DNA of 64,000 nucleotides from Bradyrhizobium sp. CB1650 (GTDB taxonomy: Bacteria; Pseudomonadota; Alphaproteobacteria; Rhizobiales; Xanthobacteraceae). The notes beneath the pieces were generated by a model. It saw only the letters and a program-made list of their open reading frames with translations. It was not told the origin of the DNA and made no database searches. The stretch spans positions 7,283,501 to 7,347,500 of the forward strand of contig NZ_CP121695.1 of the NCBI RefSeq assembly GCF_029761915.1. Reading direction: 5' to 3'. This document shows positions 62,349-64,000 of this stretch, piece by piece. The position numbers were made by a program, and so were the translations under genes. Numbering within the stretch: the stretch's first letter is position 1; each line of letters begins with the position of its first letter.

Positions 62349-62558
62349 GTTTCGTCGGCTCAGACGCCGCACGCCTCTTCCGATGAGGGGCGCTCGCCTG
62401 TCGAGTTGGGTCTCGCACAGGCTTGCGCCCGGAAGCCGGCCAGCAAGATCGCCAAGAATTCGCCTGGGTGGACCGCTAGAAGCGGTCCGCTCAGTTGATT
62501 CTTGCGTCTTGATCCGGAGATGTGAGCCCCCGCCTGACGCCAAGGGCCAAATTGATTG

Positions 62559-63290
62559 ATGGCAGACGACAGAATTGAACTGTTTGTCGGACTGATCGAG
62601 ACCATCGATACGCCGGGAGCGGTCGATGTGTGCCGGCGATTTCTGTCAGTGAACGAACGCACGCGCGCCGACCGCTTCACGTTCGAGCGCCATCGGCGGC
62701 AATACGTCTTCGCGCACGCGCTGCTGCGCATGGCGTTGTCGCACGTCGCGCCCAATGTCGCCCCCTCGGATTGGTCCTTCGGCGCCGGCCGCTACGGGCG
62801 GCCCTTTGTCGCATCGCCCGCGACCGCGGCCGGCCTGCATTTCAGCCTGTCCCATTCCGACGGCTGCGTCGCCTGCGTGGTCTCGAGACACGAGGCCGTC
62901 GGCGTCGACGTCGAGACCGTGTCGCGGCGCGGCGCGCCGCTGTCCACGGCGCTGCGCTTCTTCGCACCGGAAGAGGTCGAGACGCTGCGCGGACTGCCGG
63001 AGCCCGACGCCATCCAGCGCTTCTTCGACTATTGGACGCTGAAGGAAGCGTATCTGAAGGCCAGAGGTTTCGGGCTCAACCTGCCGCTCGACGGATTTGC
63101 GATGCAGGTGTCGCAAAAGGCCATCGAGATCAGCTTCACGCCCGACATCGCCGACGATCCCCACGGCTGGCGCTTCTCGCTGAGTTCGCCCTCGCCCTCG
63201 CACCGCCTGGCAATCGCCGACGGCTCCCGGGCGGCCGGCGGCCTTCCGATCAGCCGCCATGCCTGGCCGCTCCAGGATGCGGCCGAATGA
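62559..63290 (+). CDS. 4'-phosphopantetheinyl transferase (Sfp type)
   Basis: A 243-aa enzyme that installs the phosphopantetheine arm on carrier proteins, here presumably the two NRPS T domains. Sfp motifs: RYGRPFVA then HFSLSHSDG for CoA binding, VGVDVETV with the Mg-binding Asp, and FFDYWTLKEAYLKARG. ATG 62559 is taken; TTG 62556 precedes it. Overlaps the next gene by four bases (ATGA, 63287-63290). Confidence 0.92.
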   Translation: MADDRIELFVGLIETIDTPGAVDVCRRFLSVNERTRADRFTFERHRRQYVFAHALLRMALSHVAPNVAPSDWSFGAGRYGRPFVASPATAAGLHFSLSHSDGCVACVVSRHEAVGVDVETVSRRGAPLSTALRFFAPEEVETLRGLPEPDAIQRFFDYWTLKEAYLKARGFGLNLPLDGFAMQVSQKAIEISFTPDIADDPHGWRFSLSSPSPSHRLAIADGSRAAGGLPISRHAWPLQDAAE

Positions 63291-64000
63291 CGTCCTCGAG
63301 GCTTCGCGTCTTTCCGGCGATCTCGCGCAATCGCGATCCCAAGAAATATGTCGGCGAATTGATGCGCGTGGCGCAATTCGCCGATCGCAGCGGATTTGCG
63401 GGCATCCTGCTATTCGAAGGCAACGACGTGTTCGTCGAACCCTGGGCGATGGCCCAGCACATCATGGGGCAGACGACGCGAAGCTCGCCGCTGATCGCCG
63501 TCAATCCGGTCTACATGCATCCGTTCACGGCGGCAAAATTCGTCTCGTCGTTCGCGCAGCTCTACGGCCGCAAGGTCTATCTCAACATGATTACGGGCAC
63601 TGCGGTCAGTGACCTGCAGGGGCTCGGCGACGAGCAGCCGCATGGCGACCGTTACGTCAGGCTCGGCGAATTCGTCGCGCTGATGCGTCAGCTCCTGGAA
63701 AACACGCGCCCGGTCAATTTCGAAGGGCGGTTCTATCGCACCAGCAATTTGCAACTCCGTCCGCGCCTGACGAGGGAGCTGATGCCGGAGTTTCTGATTG
63801 CAGGACAGTCGGAGGCGGCTCAGCGCGTGGCGAGAGAGACCGACTGCATCAAGATGCAGATGCTGCCGCCCGATCTCGATCGCGGCCTCGACGCGCCCGG
63901 AATGAATTTCGGCATCTTTGCGCGCGAGAGCCGCGAGGAGGCGCGGCGGGCGGCAAAGACGCGTTTTCGCGACAACCCCGACGATCGCGAGCTGCTCTCG
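63287..64000 (+). CDS. LLM class flavin-dependent monooxygenase, partial
   Basis: A 238-codon N-terminal fragment that runs off the right edge. It fits the luciferase-like/alkanesulfonate monooxygenase (SsuD-like) group: FEGNDVFVEPWAMAQ, TRSSPLIAVNPVYMHPF, KVYLNMITGTAVSDLQGLGD, then HGDRYVRLGEF and EFLIAGQSEAAQR. Uses FMNH2 supplied by a reductase. LLM enzymes occur in NRPS clusters (for example as N- or C-oxygenases), so it may tailor the product. Overlap with the PPTase gene supports co-translation. Confidence 0.87.
   Translation, partial: MTSSRLRVFPAISRNRDPKKYVGELMRVAQFADRSGFAGILLFEGNDVFVEPWAMAQHIMGQTTRSSPLIAVNPVYMHPFTAAKFVSSFAQLYGRKVYLNMITGTAVSDLQGLGDEQPHGDRYVRLGEFVALMRQLLENTRPVNFEGRFYRTSNLQLRPRLTRELMPEFLIAGQSEAAQRVARETDCIKMQMLPPDLDRGLDAPGMNFGIFARESREEARRAAKTRFRDNPDDRELLS

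Overview
The window is high-GC DNA that reads as a Rhizobiales chromosome, most likely Bradyrhizobium or a close relative. The evidence is codon usage, many stand-alone solute-binding proteins and class III cyclases, and palindromic intergenic repeats of the type seen at 3340-3423. The assignment is an inference from gene content, not a database match.

Layout. 1-2000: end of a tungstate/molybdate-type ABC transporter and its divergent one-component regulator. 2100-5500: three solute-binding proteins of three different families (ABC, TAXI-TRAP, Bug/TTT), none with permeases. 5825-9800: a tRNA with anticodon CAT, followed by an accessory block of small orphan genes. Six consecutive 4-base start/stop overlaps join cistrons as short as 7-26 codons. 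The block includes DUF6884-like and SLOG/DUF2493-like proteins and a duplicated family, one copy fused to a DUF4118 (KdpD-type) membrane domain. 10080-14261: a large winged-helix/ATPase/TPR regulator, a frameshifted TetR remnant and a small cyclase. 14575-20835: a type I secretion locus with two glycine-rich repeat proteins, ABC exporter, HlyD adaptor and LuxR-type regulator. 21898-27328: amino-sugar and muropeptide recycling (nagA, BadF-type kinase, murQ, SIS-type deaminase) with an unexpected aspartokinase joined to nagA. 28215-33482: a second type I secretion locus whose probable cargo is a GH114-like glycosidase carrying a 24-unit tetrapeptide repeat. 35138-41977: two cyclases flanking an aroE/amidohydrolase/binding-protein operon. 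42168-44792: a bufferin (copper-binding RiPP) operon with a well-spaced candidate ECF sigma promoter. 44944-51983: hydrolase, acetyltransferase, flippase, glycosyltransferase, GH10 xylanase, DUF6492 protein and a PCMT-like methyltransferase. 51980-55453: SAM/cyclase/AAA/TPR regulator. 55591-64000: a two-module NRPS (A-T-C-A-T-C), a 56-aa Lys-rich protein, a phosphopantetheinyl transferase and a truncated LLM flavin monooxygenase.

The most interesting parts are the chained mini-cistron operon after the tRNA, the NRPS with an acyl-ligase-like loader, a missing A-domain aspartate and a terminal condensation domain, the two type I secretion loci, and the bufferin promoter.
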